Positions 62,470 through 64,000 of a stretch of 64,000 bases of DNA are shown piece by piece. The DNA comes from Prorocentrum cordatum. Lineage: Eukaryota > Sar > Dinophyceae > Prorocentrales > Prorocentraceae. The notes below the pieces were generated by a model. That model ran no database searches and had not been told where the DNA came from. It saw only the letters and a list, made by a program, of their open reading frames with translations. A program made the position numbers and the translations under genes. The stretch is taken from NCBI GenBank assembly GCA_963575745.1, contig CAUYUJ010003571.1:1-64000 (forward strand). Reading direction: 5' to 3'. The first letter of the stretch is position 1. Each line of letters starts with the position of its first letter.

Positions 62470-63720
62470 TAAGGCAACCGAAGGCCACAGTGGCACCGCC
62501 CGCATGCGTCACCACCCGCACCCAATTCGGCACACCCCTCACACGTTTCGTGGCCCCATAGGGAGCTCCGCCGAAGGCCCCAGTGCTGCCGCCCGCATGC
62601 GTCACGCACACCCAATTCGGCACACCCCTCACACGTTTCGTGGCCCCACAGGGAGCTCCGCAGAAGGCCCCAGTGCTGCCACCCGCATGCGTCCCGCACA
62701 CCCATTTCGGCACACCCCTCACACGTTTCGTGGCCCCATAGGGAGCTCCACCGAAGGCCCCAGTGCTGCCGCCCGCATGCGTCACGCACACCCAATTCGG
62801 CACACCCCTTACACGTTTCGTGGCCCCATAGGGAGCTCCGCCGAAGGCCCCAGCGCTGCCGCCCGCATGCGTCACGCACACCCAATTCGGCACACCCTTC
62901 ACACGCTTCGTGGCCCCATAGGGGGCTCCGCCGAAGGCCCCAGTGCTGCCGCCCGCATGCGTCACGCACACCCAATTCGGCACACCCCTCACACGTTTCG
63001 TGGCTCCATAGGGAGCTCCACCGAAGGCCCCAGCGCTGCCGCCCGCATGCGTCACGCACACCCAATTCGGCACACCCCTCACACGCTTCGTGGCCCCATA
63101 GGGAGCTCCCCCGAAGGCCCCAGTGCTGCCGCCCGCATGTGTCCCGCACACCCAATTCGGCACACCCCTCACACGCTTCGTGGCCCCATAGGGAGTTCCA
63201 CCGAAGGCCCCAGCGGCCGCGCTCACATGCGTCCCCGCCACCCATCCCGGCACGCCCCTCACAACAACAGGTTTCGTGGCCCCATGGGGAGCTCCACCGA
63301 AGGCCCCAGTGCTGCCGCCCGCGTGCGTCACCACCCGCACCCAATTCGGCACACCCCTCACACGTTTCGTGGCCCCATAGAGAGCTGCACCGAAGGCCCC
63401 AGTGGCGGCGCTCACATGCGTTCCCGCCACACATCCCAGTACACCCCTCACGCGCTTCGTGGCCCCATAGGGAGCTCCACCGAAGGCCCCAGTAGCGGCG
63501 CTTACATGCGTCTCCGCCACCCATCCGGCCCCCCCCCGCAGCAGCATCATGTTTCGGGGACCCATAGGGAGCTCCACTGGAGGCCCCAGTGGCGGCCCTC
63601 ACATGCGTTTCCGCCACCCATGTCGGCACGCCCCGCGCGTGTTTCATGTCCCCATAGGGAGCTTCACCGAATGCCCCAGTGGCACCCATCTCGGCACACC
63701 CCTCACACGTTCCGTGGTCC
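62470..63720 (-). repeat. 90-bp tandem array, ~13 units
   Basis: The unit marker GGGAGCTCC recurs at 62561, 62651, 62741, 62831, 62921, 63011 and 63101, exactly 90 bp apart, then with small indels to about 63660. Each unit has GAAGGCCCCAGTGCTGCCGC, CATGCGTCACGCACACCCAA and CACGTTTCGTGGCCCCATAG. Central units are nearly identical; edge units diverge. Because 90 is a multiple of 3, long frames stay open on both strands (30-residue repeats). The minus frames are continuous with the adjacent minus-strand exon, so a translated repeat is possible but unproven. Confidence 0.9.
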
Positions 63721-64000
63721 TATGGGGAGTTCCTTTGAAGATGAAACCCGCAGCTGCGGTACTGACAACTGCATATGGTTGGGTTCTTCGCCAGGCTAAT
63801 TTTGCGATGGTGAACTGTCGCTTCGTCTCTTCTCGAGCGATAATGTTGTGGAGCGGCGTGTCGTGTAACGTTCTGATTGTGGCTGCGTAGTTGGCGTGGT
63901 GGCTGTAGTTTTCGGCGGTCTCTTGCGGGCCCATGGTCTTGGGGCGCTCGGCAATGGCGAAGTCGCCCAGTTCTGCCCCAGCCTGCTGTCGTTGATCGCG
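63644..64000 (-). CDS. Hypothetical protein, minus strand, 5'-partial
   Basis: The minus-strand frame is open to the right edge of the window. It reads ELGDFAIAERPKTMGPQETA, ENYSHHANYAATIRTLHDTP, LHNIIAREETKRQFTIAKLA and VVSTAAAGFIFKGTP, balanced composition with helical character. From about 63725 leftward it enters the 90-bp repeat and stops at 63644. The real exon probably ends near FKGTP with a splice. No family recognised. Confidence 0.45.
   Translation of the reverse strand, partial: RDQRQQAGAELGDFAIAERPKTMGPQETAENYSHHANYAATIRTLHDTPLHNIIAREETKRQFTIAKLAWRRTQPYAVVSTAAAGFIFKGTPHRTTERVRGVPRWVPLGHSVKLPMGT

Noticed and set aside
62470-63720. CRISPR-like array
   Set aside because: Units are contiguous 90-bp tandem repeats with no variable spacers, in a eukaryotic context.

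Overview
The window looks like nuclear DNA of a dinoflagellate; I cannot name the species. Four things point there. (1) Genes are split by introns whose best-fitting donors include GC and GA as well as GT. (2) A sequence matching 15 of the last 16 bases of the dinoflagellate spliced leader lies 66 bp upstream of one start codon. (3) The coding blocks I recognise are of dinoflagellate type: an HU-like DNA-binding protein, two large lineage-type multi-exon families, and a degenerate non-LTR retrotransposon. (4) Genes are few and sit in a mass of triplet microsatellites, minisatellites and foldbacks. No bacterial operon, tRNA, rRNA or CRISPR was seen. Two 100-N assembly gaps (33292-33391, 55133-55232) each adjoin simple repeats, so local distances across them are unknown.

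Layout. 0-12.7 kb: a 5'-truncated gene (to 1094), a small intact ORF (2704-3111), copies of a G-rich dispersed repeat (1.15-2.48, 3.38-3.79, 9.7-10.95 kb), a 23-bp-arm hairpin (2516-2573), a CpG-rich stretch with an 11-bp minisatellite (5.1-5.3 kb), a ~1 kb imperfect palindrome (7.1-8.13 kb), the HU-like gene (8666-9287) and a higher-order GT-rich satellite (11.46-12.62 kb). 12.8-15.4 kb: relict spliced leader and a three-exon gene. 19.9-25.2 kb: a seven-exon gene with an NLS-like start, whose introns hold CTC, GAG and GAC tracts and a perfect 54-bp palindrome. 27.0-31.7 kb: a short Trp-rich gene whose intron holds a perfect 56-bp palindrome, then a long multi-exon gene that may be transposase-derived. 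31.8-48.8 kb: almost entirely repeats, including a ~2.5 kb foldback (40.6-43.15 kb) whose centre is occupied by a second copy of a ~970-bp element found just upstream. 48.8-51.6 kb: a decayed LINE (RT, zinc knuckle, RNase H, all frameshifted). 51.9-62.4 kb: one signal-peptide exon, a minus-strand gene split by a 31-bp duplication (58.17-59.42 kb), and a cluster of short modules sharing a GCCCGAC-ending motif. 62.47-63.72 kb: a 90-bp tandem array joined to a minus-strand exon that runs off the right edge.

The genes do not form a pathway. What unites the window is mobile and foldback DNA: perfect palindromes inside introns, inverted arrays, a spliced-leader relict that suggests cDNA re-integration, and introns made of microsatellite. 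Long open frames inside these repeats (poly-Ser, Glu, Leu, Arg, Asp, Val/Trp) were not treated as genes. Splice junctions are inferred by eye from phase and protein continuity.
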